NCBI GenBank assembly: GCA_003158895.1
Contig: PMLO01000115.1
Span: 1-9,727 of the forward strand
Direction of reading: 5' to 3'
DNA from: Propionibacteriaceae bacterium
GTDB lineage: Bacteria; Actinomycetota; Actinomycetes; Propionibacteriales; Propionibacteriaceae
Length of the DNA: 9,727 nt
The notes under the pieces are model-generated. The model was not told where the DNA came from, made no database searches, and saw nothing but the letters and a program-made list of their open reading frames with translations. A program made the position numbers and the translations under genes. Below, one piece after another: positions 1-6,135 of the stretch (within the stretch, counting starts at the first letter, position 1; the number at the start of each line of letters is the position of its first letter).

Positions 1-54
1 CGGCGGCCCGTAGCCGCTGCCTGACCCCCAGACTCCAACGAAAGGAACACCATC

Positions 55-1077
55 ATGCGAGCAGTCCTGCTGCACGGCGCCCACGACGTACGCGTCGACG
101 AGGTAACCAAGCCCCAGATCGTCGAGGACGGCGACGCGATCATCAAGCTCGCCGCCGCCTGCGTCTGCGGCTCCGACCTGTGGGCCTACCGCGGCATCGA
201 CCCGATCACCACACCGATCTCCGTCGGCCACGAGTACTGCGGCGTCGTCCAGGAAGTCGGGCCGAGCGTCAAGAACGTCAAGCCCGGCGACTTCGTCGTC
301 GGCTCCTTCTTCGCCTCCGACAACACCTGCGAAATCTGCCGCTCCGGCTACCAGAGCTCCTGCCTCGACCGCCGCCCCATGGGGGCGGAGAACTGCCAGG
401 CCGAGTACCTGCGCGTCCCCCTCGCCGACGGCACCCTCGTCGCCACACCGACCATGCCCGACCCGGACCTGATCCCCAGCCTCCTGGCCGCCTCCGACGT
501 GCTCGGTACCGGCTGGTTCGCTGCGAAGGCGGCTGAAGTGGGCCCGGGCAAGGCCGTCGCCGTCATCGGGGACGGGGCCGTCGGGCTGCTCGCCGTGCTC
601 TCGGCGAAACTGCTCGGCGCCGACCGCATCATTGCGATGAGCCGCCACGAGTCCCGCCAGAAGCTGGCCCGCGAGTTCGGCGCCACCGACATCGTCGCCG
701 AACGTGGCGATGAGGGCGTGGCCAGGATCAAGGCGCTCACCGGCGGCCTCGGTGTCCACAGCGCCCTCGAGGCTGTCGGTACGCAGGAGTCGATGATGCA
801 GGCGATCCGCGCCACCCGCCAAGGCGGCCACGTCGGCTACGTCGGCGTCTCCCACGACGTGAGCCTGCCCGGACTCGAGCTCTTCTTCTCCCACGTACAC
901 CTCCACGGCGGCCCCGCCCCGGTGCGCGACTACCTGCCCGAGCTCATCGAGCGGATCATGAAGCGTGAGATCAACCCCGGACGGGTCTTCGACCTCGAAC
1001 TGCCCTTCGACGACGCGGCCGAGGCCTACCGGGCAATGGACGAACGCCGGGCCATCAAGGCACTCCTGCGGTTCTGA
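55..1077 (+). CDS. Zinc-dependent medium-chain alcohol dehydrogenase
   Basis: A 340-residue cytoplasmic oxidoreductase expected to interconvert an alcohol and an aldehyde or ketone with NAD(P). The N-terminal GroES-like domain shows the catalytic-zinc cysteine in CGSD (C38) and the GHEYCGVVQEVG signature (H59, E60). D148 in ASDVLGTG sits where the third zinc ligand usually lies. The structural-zinc lobe reads D89, C92, C95, C103, so the first of the usual four cysteines is aspartate; from memory this variant occurs in a subfamily of these enzymes. The Rossmann domain has a GDGAVG turn at 172-177, and the following strand ends in MSRH, which might favour NADP, but this is weak. The start is supported by AAAGGA at 41-46, eight bases upstream. 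Length is normal for the family. It converges with the repressor gene, so it is not in the rhamnosidase operon. The substrate cannot be read from sequence, and a link to the neighbouring pathway is unproven. Confidence 0.92.
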   Translation: MRAVLLHGAHDVRVDEVTKPQIVEDGDAIIKLAAACVCGSDLWAYRGIDPITTPISVGHEYCGVVQEVGPSVKNVKPGDFVVGSFFASDNTCEICRSGYQSSCLDRRPMGAENCQAEYLRVPLADGTLVATPTMPDPDLIPSLLAASDVLGTGWFAAKAAEVGPGKAVAVIGDGAVGLLAVLSAKLLGADRIIAMSRHESRQKLAREFGATDIVAERGDEGVARIKALTGGLGVHSALEAVGTQESMMQAIRATRQGGHVGYVGVSHDVSLPGLELFFSHVHLHGGPAPVRDYLPELIERIMKREINPGRVFDLELPFDDAAEAYRAMDERRAIKALLRF

Positions 1078-1113
1078 CAGATACGCGACGACGGAAGAAC
1101 TCGACCGCGCCTA

Positions 1114-2103
1114 TCAGGCGGAGTCTCGTTCGATCAATCGGATGAAGCCATCGCTGGGATCCAACGACCCCGGCTCTCTACCGGCAATGCCGTCCAGGAG
1201 GCGCCGTGCGACAAACTGCCCCATCTTGTCGGGTCGTGGAGCAACGGTCGACAACGGTGGTACGGAGAATGCCGCTTGCGGCAGGTCGTCCACCCCCACC
1301 ACCGCGAGGTCCTGGGGGATCTCGATCCCCCGCAGCTGGGCGACACGGATGATGGCGAGGGCCAGCTCATCGTTGAAGGCGCAGATGCCATCGACCCCCG
1401 CCTCCCGCCAGGAGTCGACGGATGCAGCCGCCCCGGCAGGATTGAATGGGAGAGTCAGAACCACCGGCTCGGCGATCCCGAGCTCAGCACATGCCTTCTG
1501 GACTCCGCGCAACCGGGCTGAGGCGAAGTTCGTCACCCGATCATCGTCGGGCCACGCGTACCCGATCCGGAGATGCCCCCGCTCCACAAGGTGCCGTACC
1601 TGCAGCTCGCCCGTCTCGAGGCCGGGGAACAGCACGAGTCCCTGTTCCAGCTCGCTGTTGGCCAGCTCGACGAGGAACCCGATCTGCGACCTGCGCAGAC
1701 TCTCGTCGTTCTCGGGTCCGAGGCTTCCCAACCGGATCACGGCGACGGGGGTGATGGCGTTCCAGAGGTTCTTGATGTCTCGGCCCGGCGGGCAGCGATG
1801 CAAGAAGAGCTCCAGCCCGTTTGGGGCAATGGTCTCCGCGACGCTGTCCATGACGGCTGGGACGACCGAGCCGAGGGGTAGATCGGGGATCAGCATGACG
1901 ACGACATCGCTGCGACCACGGCTCAGGATCCGCGCCGACGCGAGGGGGGTGTAGTCCAGGCTCGCCGCGGCCCGACGCACCTTCTCGCGCGTGGCCTCAG
2001 GGATCGTCTGATGCGGGTGGTCGTTGAGTACGTAGCTCACGGTCGCCCGCGACACCCCCGCGAGACGCGCGACGTCGTCGGCGGTCACTCGGCGATCGCT
2101 CAT
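1114..2103 (-). CDS. LacI-family transcriptional repressor
   Basis: A 329-residue DNA-binding regulator, a typical length for LacI/GalR proteins. The N-terminal helix-turn-helix spans about residues 6-28 (VTADDVARLAGVSRATVSYV), followed by a hinge near 53-65 ending ILSRGRS. L60 is in the place of the leucine that family members insert into the minor groove at the central step of the operator. From about residue 67 it is a periplasmic-binding-protein-like effector domain, with the familiar AFNDELA (D245) and VVGVDDLP segments and a C-terminal PPLSTVAP. This fold usually senses a sugar or sugar derivative. The start at 2103 is chosen because GAGGAG lies just upstream; an in-frame ATG at 2142 would add 13 unconserved residues and lacks such a site. 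It is divergent from the rhamnosidase gene across 119 bases that hold a LacI-like dyad, so it probably represses that operon and possibly itself. The ligand is unknown. Confidence 0.95.
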   Translation of the reverse strand: MSDRRVTADDVARLAGVSRATVSYVLNDHPHQTIPEATREKVRRAAASLDYTPLASARILSRGRSDVVVMLIPDLPLGSVVPAVMDSVAETIAPNGLELFLHRCPPGRDIKNLWNAITPVAVIRLGSLGPENDESLRRSQIGFLVELANSELEQGLVLFPGLETGELQVRHLVERGHLRIGYAWPDDDRVTNFASARLRGVQKACAELGIAEPVVLTLPFNPAGAAASVDSWREAGVDGICAFNDELALAIIRVAQLRGIEIPQDLAVVGVDDLPQAAFSVPPLSTVAPRPDKMGQFVARRLLDGIAGREPGSLDPSDGFIRLIERDSA

Positions 2104-2107
2104 CGGA

Positions 2108-2113
2108 CTCCTC
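2108..2113 (-). promoter_or_regulatory. Ribosome binding site of the LacI-family gene
   Basis: On the minus strand this reads GAGGAG, four bases before the ATG at 2103. It is the only good Shine-Dalgarno match near the 5' end and decides the start in favour of 2103 over 2142. Confidence 0.7.
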
Positions 2114-2126
2114 TGTCGGGGTGGTC

Positions 2127-2155
2127 TTGCGTTCCGAAACACTGTGCCCTACTCT
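2127..2155 (+). promoter_or_regulatory. Candidate promoter of the rhamnosidase operon
   Basis: A TTGCGT hexamer at 2127-2132 and TACTCT at 2150-2155 are separated by 17 bases, the ideal housekeeping-sigma spacing. The -35 matches consensus at TTG, and the -10 keeps the key T, A and final T. Transcription would start near 2162, inside the tandem repeats at 2158-2196, the classic position for repression by blocking the start. No equally clear promoter for the divergent repressor was seen on the minus strand. This is inferred from hexamers only. Confidence 0.4.
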
Positions 2156-2157
2156 AC

Positions 2158-2196
2158 TTAAGCGCGCAACTGAAGCGCGTCAGTGAAGCGGGCAAC
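2158..2196. repeat. Three tandem 13-base direct repeats
   Basis: Three consecutive units lie at 2158-2170 (TTAAGCGCGCAAC), 2171-2183 (TGAAGCGCGTCAG) and 2184-2196 (TGAAGCGGGCAAC). They share a T-AAGCG-G core and follow with no spacer. The array fills the space between the candidate -10 box and the rhamnosidase start region. It probably forms or surrounds the binding site of the divergently encoded LacI-type repressor. Confidence 0.75.
2169..2184. promoter_or_regulatory. Predicted LacI-family operator (16-base dyad)
   Basis: ACTGAAGCGCGTCAGT is an inverted repeat in which seven of eight base pairs are complementary; only A2174/G2179 fails. Its centre is CpG (2176-2177), the step LacI-family hinge helices commonly open. 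The core TGAAGCGCGTCA is close to the TGAAGCGCTTCA type of site known for this family (CcpA cre-like). It lies in the divergent region of a LacI-type gene and just downstream of a candidate -10 box. Assignment to this particular repressor is inference. Confidence 0.6.
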
Positions 2197-2211
2197 CGAT
2201 GACAGCCTGCG

Positions 2212-2217
2212 AAGGAG
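2212..2217 (+). promoter_or_regulatory. Ribosome binding site of the rhamnosidase gene
   Basis: AAGGAG, five bases before the ATG at 2223. It selects 2223 as the start; the upstream in-frame ATG at 2199 has no comparable site and lies just after the repeat array. Confidence 0.7.
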
Positions 2218-2222
2218 CGGAG

Positions 2223-4511
2223 ATGACGACCACCTTGGGGCAGGCGCCCTCCGCGCTGCTGCAACGGCTGGATCGCGCAGTCCCCATCGGTGCGAGCCCC
2301 GACACGGGACCCGCACCGGTCCTGTCCACGACGTTCCGGCTCGACGACCGCCATGGTGAGCCCCTGCGCGCGACCCTCCTCGCGACGGCGCACGGGATCT
2401 ATGAGGCGTCGGTGAACGGCCAGCAGGTCAGCCCAGCCGTGTTCTCGCCTGGCTGGACCGCCTACGAGTGGCGACTCCAGGTCAACGAGTACGACGTGAC
2501 CTCACTGATCGACACGGAGAACGTCCTCGAGGTCGTACTCGGCAACGGCTGGTGGCGCGGCAGCTTGGGCTTCGCCGGGGCGGATGCCAACTACGGGACT
2601 CGACTGGCACTCCTGGCGGCGCTTGAGATCGAGTACGGGGACGGGCATGTCCAGGTCGTCGCCACCGGCCAGGACTGGACAGCTCACACGTCGCAGATCC
2701 TCGAGAACAGCCTGTACAACGGGCAGACGGTGGACTTAACGGCCGAGCCGCAGCCCCTCGTGATCGACGTCATCGACTTCGACAGGTCCGTGCTCATCCC
2801 CGCCGTGAGCCCGGACGTGTGCCGGCACGAGAGCCTGGCGCCTGTACGGGTCTGGAAGGCCCCGTCGGGTGCGACGCTGCTGGACTTCGGCCAGAACCTC
2901 GTGGGCTGGCTGCGGTTCACGGTCCAAGGGGTACGCGGCGCCCGCATCCAGCTCCGTCACGCGGAGGTGCTCGTCGATGGGGAGCTTGCGACCGGGCCCC
3001 TTCGCGGCGCGGCTGCCACCGACGTGGTGATCCTTTCCGGCGGGGGCGACACGTTCGAGCCGACGATGACCTTCCACGGCTTCCGGTACGCGGAGGTCAC
3101 CGGGTGGCCCGGAACCCTCACGTTCTCCGACATCGAGGCCGTCGTCGTCCATTCCGAGATGATGCGTACGGGCTGGTTCGAGTGCTCCGACCCGCTGGTG
3201 AACAGGCTTGCCGAGAACGCGGTCTGGGGTCAGCGAGGCAACTTCCTCGCCGTACCCACGGACTGCCCGCAGAGGGACGAGCGCTTAGGCTGGACCGGCG
3301 ACATCGCCGCTTTCGCGCCCAGCGCCTGCTTCCAGTACGACGCGGGCGACTTCCTCCACGCCTGGCTTCTCGACCTCGCGGCGGAGACCCGTGCAGCCGG
3401 CGGAGTCGTACCGCTGACCATCCCGGACATCCTCAAACACGGCACGCTTCCGGAGGGACTGGACGCCATGTTCAGCGGGCCGTTCGCCATCTGGGGGGAC
3501 GCAGCGGTGTGGGTGCCGCAGGCCCTCTGGCACGCCTATGGCGACCGTAACCGACTGGCAGCCGAGTACCCAGCGATGACGATGCATCTCGACGGAATCA
3601 TCGCGAAGTTGTCGCCGACCGGCCTGTGGGACAAGGGAGGTCAGCTGGGCGACTGGCTGGACCCGGATGCCAGCCCCGAGAACCCGGCAGCCGCCAAGGC
3701 GGACCCGTCCGTCGTCGCGACGGCCTGCCTGCACCGGAGCGCGACTTTCGTGGCGGAGGCTGCTCGCATCCTTGGCCATGACGAGGACGCGACGCGCTAC
3801 GCAGAGCTCGCAGCCCGGGTCAAGGAGGCGTTCAACCGCCACTACGTCGACGCCCAGAGCCACATCACCTCCGACTGCGCCACCGTCTATGCACTGGCCA
3901 TCTGCTTCGGCCTGCTTGACGGCACCGTCCGTCAGGCCGCCGGCGACAGGCTCGCGGAGATCGTCCGCGAACGTGACCATCGCATCTCGACGGGATTCGC
4001 CGGGACCCCGTACGTGACCTGGGCCCTGGGCGACACCGGGCACCTCGACGACGCGTACGCCCTGCTGCTCCAGACAGAGTGTCCGTCGTGGCTGTATCCC
4101 GTCACGCAGGGTGCGACCACGATCTGGGAGCGGTGGGACTCGGTGCTCCCCGACGGGACGCTCAACACCGGAAACATGACGAGCTTCAACCACTACGCGC
4201 TCGGCGGGGTCGTCGACTGGTTGTTCCAAGTCGTCGCCGGTGTCCAGGCCGCGAGCCCTGGGTACGCATCGGTACGCTTCGCGCCCCGTCCCGGACCGGG
4301 CCTCACGCACGCCACGGCAACCCTCCTACGTCCTCAGGGGCGCATCGAGTGCGGCTGGAGCACCCGCGGCAACACCACCACTGTGACCGTCGAGGTGCCC
4401 GATGGGATCTCCGCCACACTCGTCGACCCCGCAGGCGCTTCGTCGCCGGTCCCCGCCGGCCGCCACAGCTACACCTGGTCCCCCGACCCTGCACCGAAGG
4501 CGATCCAATGA
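2223..4511 (+). CDS. GH78 alpha-L-rhamnosidase
   Basis: A 762-residue glycoside hydrolase expected to remove terminal alpha-L-rhamnose from a glycoside by inversion. The N-terminal beta domain carries ATAHGIYEASVNGQQVSP and a GNGWWRG segment typical of rhamnosidase N-terminal domains. A second beta domain lies around residues 200-310 (DFGQNLVGW and FHGFRYAEV). The (alpha/alpha)6 catalytic barrel begins near 325 and contains CPQRDERLGWTGD, with D352, E353 and D360; E353 aligns with the family general acid. TIWERWDS supplies E636, in the place of the general base. A small C-terminal beta domain closes the protein. It is shorter than many GH78 enzymes (about 900 or more residues), so accessory domains are few. 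No signal peptide is visible, so it should act in the cytoplasm on imported substrate. Its stop overlaps the next start (ATGA), indicating translational coupling. It is probably repressed by the divergent LacI-type protein. The aglycone is unknown. Confidence 0.93.
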   Translation: MTTTLGQAPSALLQRLDRAVPIGASPDTGPAPVLSTTFRLDDRHGEPLRATLLATAHGIYEASVNGQQVSPAVFSPGWTAYEWRLQVNEYDVTSLIDTENVLEVVLGNGWWRGSLGFAGADANYGTRLALLAALEIEYGDGHVQVVATGQDWTAHTSQILENSLYNGQTVDLTAEPQPLVIDVIDFDRSVLIPAVSPDVCRHESLAPVRVWKAPSGATLLDFGQNLVGWLRFTVQGVRGARIQLRHAEVLVDGELATGPLRGAAATDVVILSGGGDTFEPTMTFHGFRYAEVTGWPGTLTFSDIEAVVVHSEMMRTGWFECSDPLVNRLAENAVWGQRGNFLAVPTDCPQRDERLGWTGDIAAFAPSACFQYDAGDFLHAWLLDLAAETRAAGGVVPLTIPDILKHGTLPEGLDAMFSGPFAIWGDAAVWVPQALWHAYGDRNRLAAEYPAMTMHLDGIIAKLSPTGLWDKGGQLGDWLDPDASPENPAAAKADPSVVATACLHRSATFVAEAARILGHDEDATRYAELAARVKEAFNRHYVDAQSHITSDCATVYALAICFGLLDGTVRQAAGDRLAEIVRERDHRISTGFAGTPYVTWALGDTGHLDDAYALLLQTECPSWLYPVTQGATTIWERWDSVLPDGTLNTGNMTSFNHYALGGVVDWLFQVVAGVQAASPGYASVRFAPRPGPGLTHATATLLRPQGRIECGWSTRGNTTTVTVEVPDGISATLVDPAGASSPVPAGRHSYTWSPDPAPKAIQ

Positions 4512-5473
4512 CCGCAACCTTCCATCCCCTGTACCAGGCACGGCTCCACCTCCTGGACGGTGTCGCCGGCCCGAGCGTGACACCGGACCCTGCGGGCGAC
4601 GCGGCGCGCCACGCGTTCGACGCCCCCTTCGCCGTCCCGCAGCTCCCCGACGTCCAGGTCACGTCGACCGAGATCCCCGGCCCGAACGGCCCGGTTCCCG
4701 TACGTGTCTACGTCACGCGCCAGCCCCGGCCCGGGCTCGTACCGGCCCTCGTCTGGATGCACGGTGGGGCGTTCACCCACGGCGACCTGGACGTTCCGGA
4801 GGCCGAGCACTTTGCGCGGCAGATGGCCGACCGGACCGGTACGGTCGTGTTCTCGGTCGACTACCGACTGTGCACCGACACGGTCCACATGCCGGTGCCG
4901 CACGACGACTGCTACGCGGTGTACGCGTGGGTCCGCCAGCACGCCGATGAGTGGGGGATCGACCCCGCTCGGGTCGCCGTGGGCGGCGGGAGTGCCGGTG
5001 CCAACCTCGCGGCCTCGGTCGCGCTCCACGGCAGTGAGACGGGCCAGGCGCCGTGGCAGATGCTCCTCGCCTACCCCGTCGTCCACGTCGTATTTCCGGC
5101 GCCCAGCGACGAACTCGCGGCAGCCCTCGCCGTGACGCCCCGCGCGCTGCTGTTCACCTCGGACGCCAGCGGCGGCATCAACGAGTACGTCCTGGGACGC
5201 CCCATCAGCGGCGCCACGTCGTACGACTTCCCGGCCCTCGCTGCCGACGCCTCCAAGTTCCCGCCCGCCTACATCGAGAACTCCGAGTTCGACGAGCTCA
5301 GGGCCTCCGGCGAGGCGTTCGCCGCCCAGCTTGAGGCAGCCGGGGTGGACGTCGAGCTCGTGACCGCCCGCGGCGTGCCGCACGGACACCTCAACGCCGT
5401 GGGCTCGCCATGGCTCGAAGAAGCCTACGGACGGTTCGCCGGCCGACTCCAGAAAGGACCAGCACATGACTGA
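4508..5473 (+). CDS. Alpha/beta-hydrolase esterase (HSL / abhydrolase-3 type)
   Basis: A 321-residue hydrolase expected to cleave a carboxylic ester. WMHGGAF (H85-F89) matches the HGG oxyanion-hole motif of the hormone-sensitive-lipase group. GGGSAGAN holds the nucleophile S162 in a G-x-S-x-G elbow. EFDELR places D262 where the family has its DPLRDE aspartate, and VPHGH supplies H292 as the catalytic histidine. The triad is complete and the length normal. The start at 4508 is chosen because it overlaps the rhamnosidase stop (ATGA) with AAGG seven bases before it, and because the homologous part begins there; the same frame stays open much further upstream. No signal peptide or membrane segment is seen, so it is cytoplasmic. 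Between a rhamnosidase and a phenolic acid decarboxylase, a natural job would be freeing a hydroxycinnamic acid from a glycoside ester. Removal of an acetyl or other acyl group is equally possible from sequence alone. Confidence 0.9.
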   Translation: MTATFHPLYQARLHLLDGVAGPSVTPDPAGDAARHAFDAPFAVPQLPDVQVTSTEIPGPNGPVPVRVYVTRQPRPGLVPALVWMHGGAFTHGDLDVPEAEHFARQMADRTGTVVFSVDYRLCTDTVHMPVPHDDCYAVYAWVRQHADEWGIDPARVAVGGGSAGANLAASVALHGSETGQAPWQMLLAYPVVHVVFPAPSDELAAALAVTPRALLFTSDASGGINEYVLGRPISGATSYDFPALAADASKFPPAYIENSEFDELRASGEAFAAQLEAAGVDVELVTARGVPHGHLNAVGSPWLEEAYGRFAGRLQKGPAHD

Positions 5474-5984
5474 CATCGCGGCCATCACCCCGCCTCAGGA
5501 CCTCAGCGGGATCGTCGGCTACCGGTTCCTCTACACGTACGCGAACGGCTGGATCTACGAGCTGTACGCGAAGAACGCCACCACCATCGACTACCGCATC
5601 CACACCGGGCACGTCGGCGGCCGCTGGGTACGTGACCAGCAGGTCGACCTCGTCCAGCTGGCGGAGGGGGTCTTCAAGATCTCCTGGACCGAACCGACCG
5701 GCACGTCGGTCGTGGTCAACGTCCTACCCGGCCTGCGCCGCATCCACGGCACGATCTTCTTTCCGCAATGGATCCGGCTGGACGGTTCGAAGACCGTGCT
5801 GTTCCAGAACGAGCACCTCGACGAGATGCGCGCCTACCGGGACGCCGGCCCCACGTACCCGATCTACGTCGTTCCGGAGTTCGCCGCCATCCACCTCGTC
5901 GAGTTCATGGGCCTCGACAACTCCGACGTCATCGCCACCGGACCCGAGAACCTTCCGGCGGACTACATCCGGAGGTGCAACTAG
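5466..5984 (+). CDS. padC: Phenolic acid decarboxylase
   Basis: A 172-residue cofactor-free enzyme that decarboxylates 4-hydroxycinnamic acids (p-coumaric, ferulic, caffeic) to the matching 4-vinylphenols. Strongly recognisable segments include YTYANGWIYELY, TIDYRIHTGHVGGRWVRDQ, ISWTEPTG, IHGTIFFPQW and YPIYVVPEFA, all closely resembling Bacillus PadC. Recalled active-site residues of that enzyme (Y11, Y13, R41, E64) correspond to Y23, Y25, R53 and E76, so the site is intact. The protein is only slightly longer than Bacillus PadC because of about 12 extra N-terminal residues. The ATG overlaps the esterase stop in ATGACTGA, and AAAGGA at 5453-5458 lies seven bases before it, so the two genes are coupled. 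In many bacteria padC responds to a PadR repressor; no PadR-like gene is seen here, and the gene sits under a sugar-type LacI regulator. It is cytoplasmic. Confidence 0.95.
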   Translation: MTDIAAITPPQDLSGIVGYRFLYTYANGWIYELYAKNATTIDYRIHTGHVGGRWVRDQQVDLVQLAEGVFKISWTEPTGTSVVVNVLPGLRRIHGTIFFPQWIRLDGSKTVLFQNEHLDEMRAYRDAGPTYPIYVVPEFAAIHLVEFMGLDNSDVIATGPENLPADYIRRCN

Positions 5985-6064
5985 GCGACTGATGGGGCCC
6001 TGCCTGGAGATTCACCCGTACCAAGCACTCATTGCTCAGCAGTAGTTCAACCGCAAGAGATCCA

Positions 6065-6082
6065 GCACGACACCGGTCGTGC
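6065..6082 (+). other. Small hairpin between padC and the binding-protein gene
   Basis: GCACGAC (6065-6071) and GTCGTGC (6076-6082) form a perfect 7-bp stem around an ACCG loop. There is no T run after it, so it is not a standard terminator. It lies in the 151-base gap at 5985-6135, where I find no convincing gene or promoter. It could shape mRNA processing or be a protein site; the role is unknown. Confidence 0.45.
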
Positions 6083-6105
6083 AGTACAGCAGTCCACGAC
6101 TTCAA

Positions 6106-6119
6106 GGGCGAAGGCGCCC
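6106..6119 (+). other. Short hairpin just before the binding-protein ribosome site
   Basis: GGGCG and CGCCC pair around an AAGG loop and end four bases before the AGGAGA at 6123-6128. Five pairs are near what chance gives in such GC-rich DNA. If real it may protect the 5' end of the downstream message or tune translation. Confidence 0.25.
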
Positions 6120-6122
6120 GTT

Positions 6123-6128
6123 AGGAGA
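6123..6128 (+). promoter_or_regulatory. Ribosome binding site of the binding-protein gene
   Basis: AGGAGA, seven bases before the ATG at 6136. It selects 6136 over the in-frame ATG at 6079; the chosen start also puts the twin-arginine motif at the expected distance from the N terminus. Confidence 0.75.
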
Positions 6129-6135
6129 CCTTTCA

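Noticed and set aside
1108..1120. Five-bp hairpin (CGCCT / AGGCG) over the repressor stop codon as a bidirectional terminator for the convergent genes
   Set aside because: Too short, no T run on either strand, and expected by chance in GC-rich DNA.
965..1954. A 329-residue plus-strand open frame over the end of the dehydrogenase and the repressor
   Set aside because: It overlaps the well-supported dehydrogenase in another frame and is antisense to the LacI-family gene; Ser/Arg/Thr-rich with no motif.
2104..2142. Upstream ATG at 2142 as start of the repressor
   Set aside because: The extra 13 residues are basic and unconserved, no good ribosome site precedes that ATG, and GAGGAG sits directly before the ATG at 2103.
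2199..2222. Upstream ATG at 2199 as start of the rhamnosidase
   Set aside because: It has no Shine-Dalgarno match and abuts the repeat array, whereas AAGGAG is well placed for 2223.
4079..4507. Long upstream extension of the esterase frame into the rhamnosidase gene
   Set aside because: The extension is an out-of-frame shadow of GH78 sequence. The hydrolase homology begins at 4508, which has its own ribosome site and the ATGA overlap.
6032..6060. TTGCTC followed after 17 bases by AAGAGA as a promoter for the transporter genes
   Set aside because: The -10 candidate lacks the conserved first T and final T, so it is not supported.
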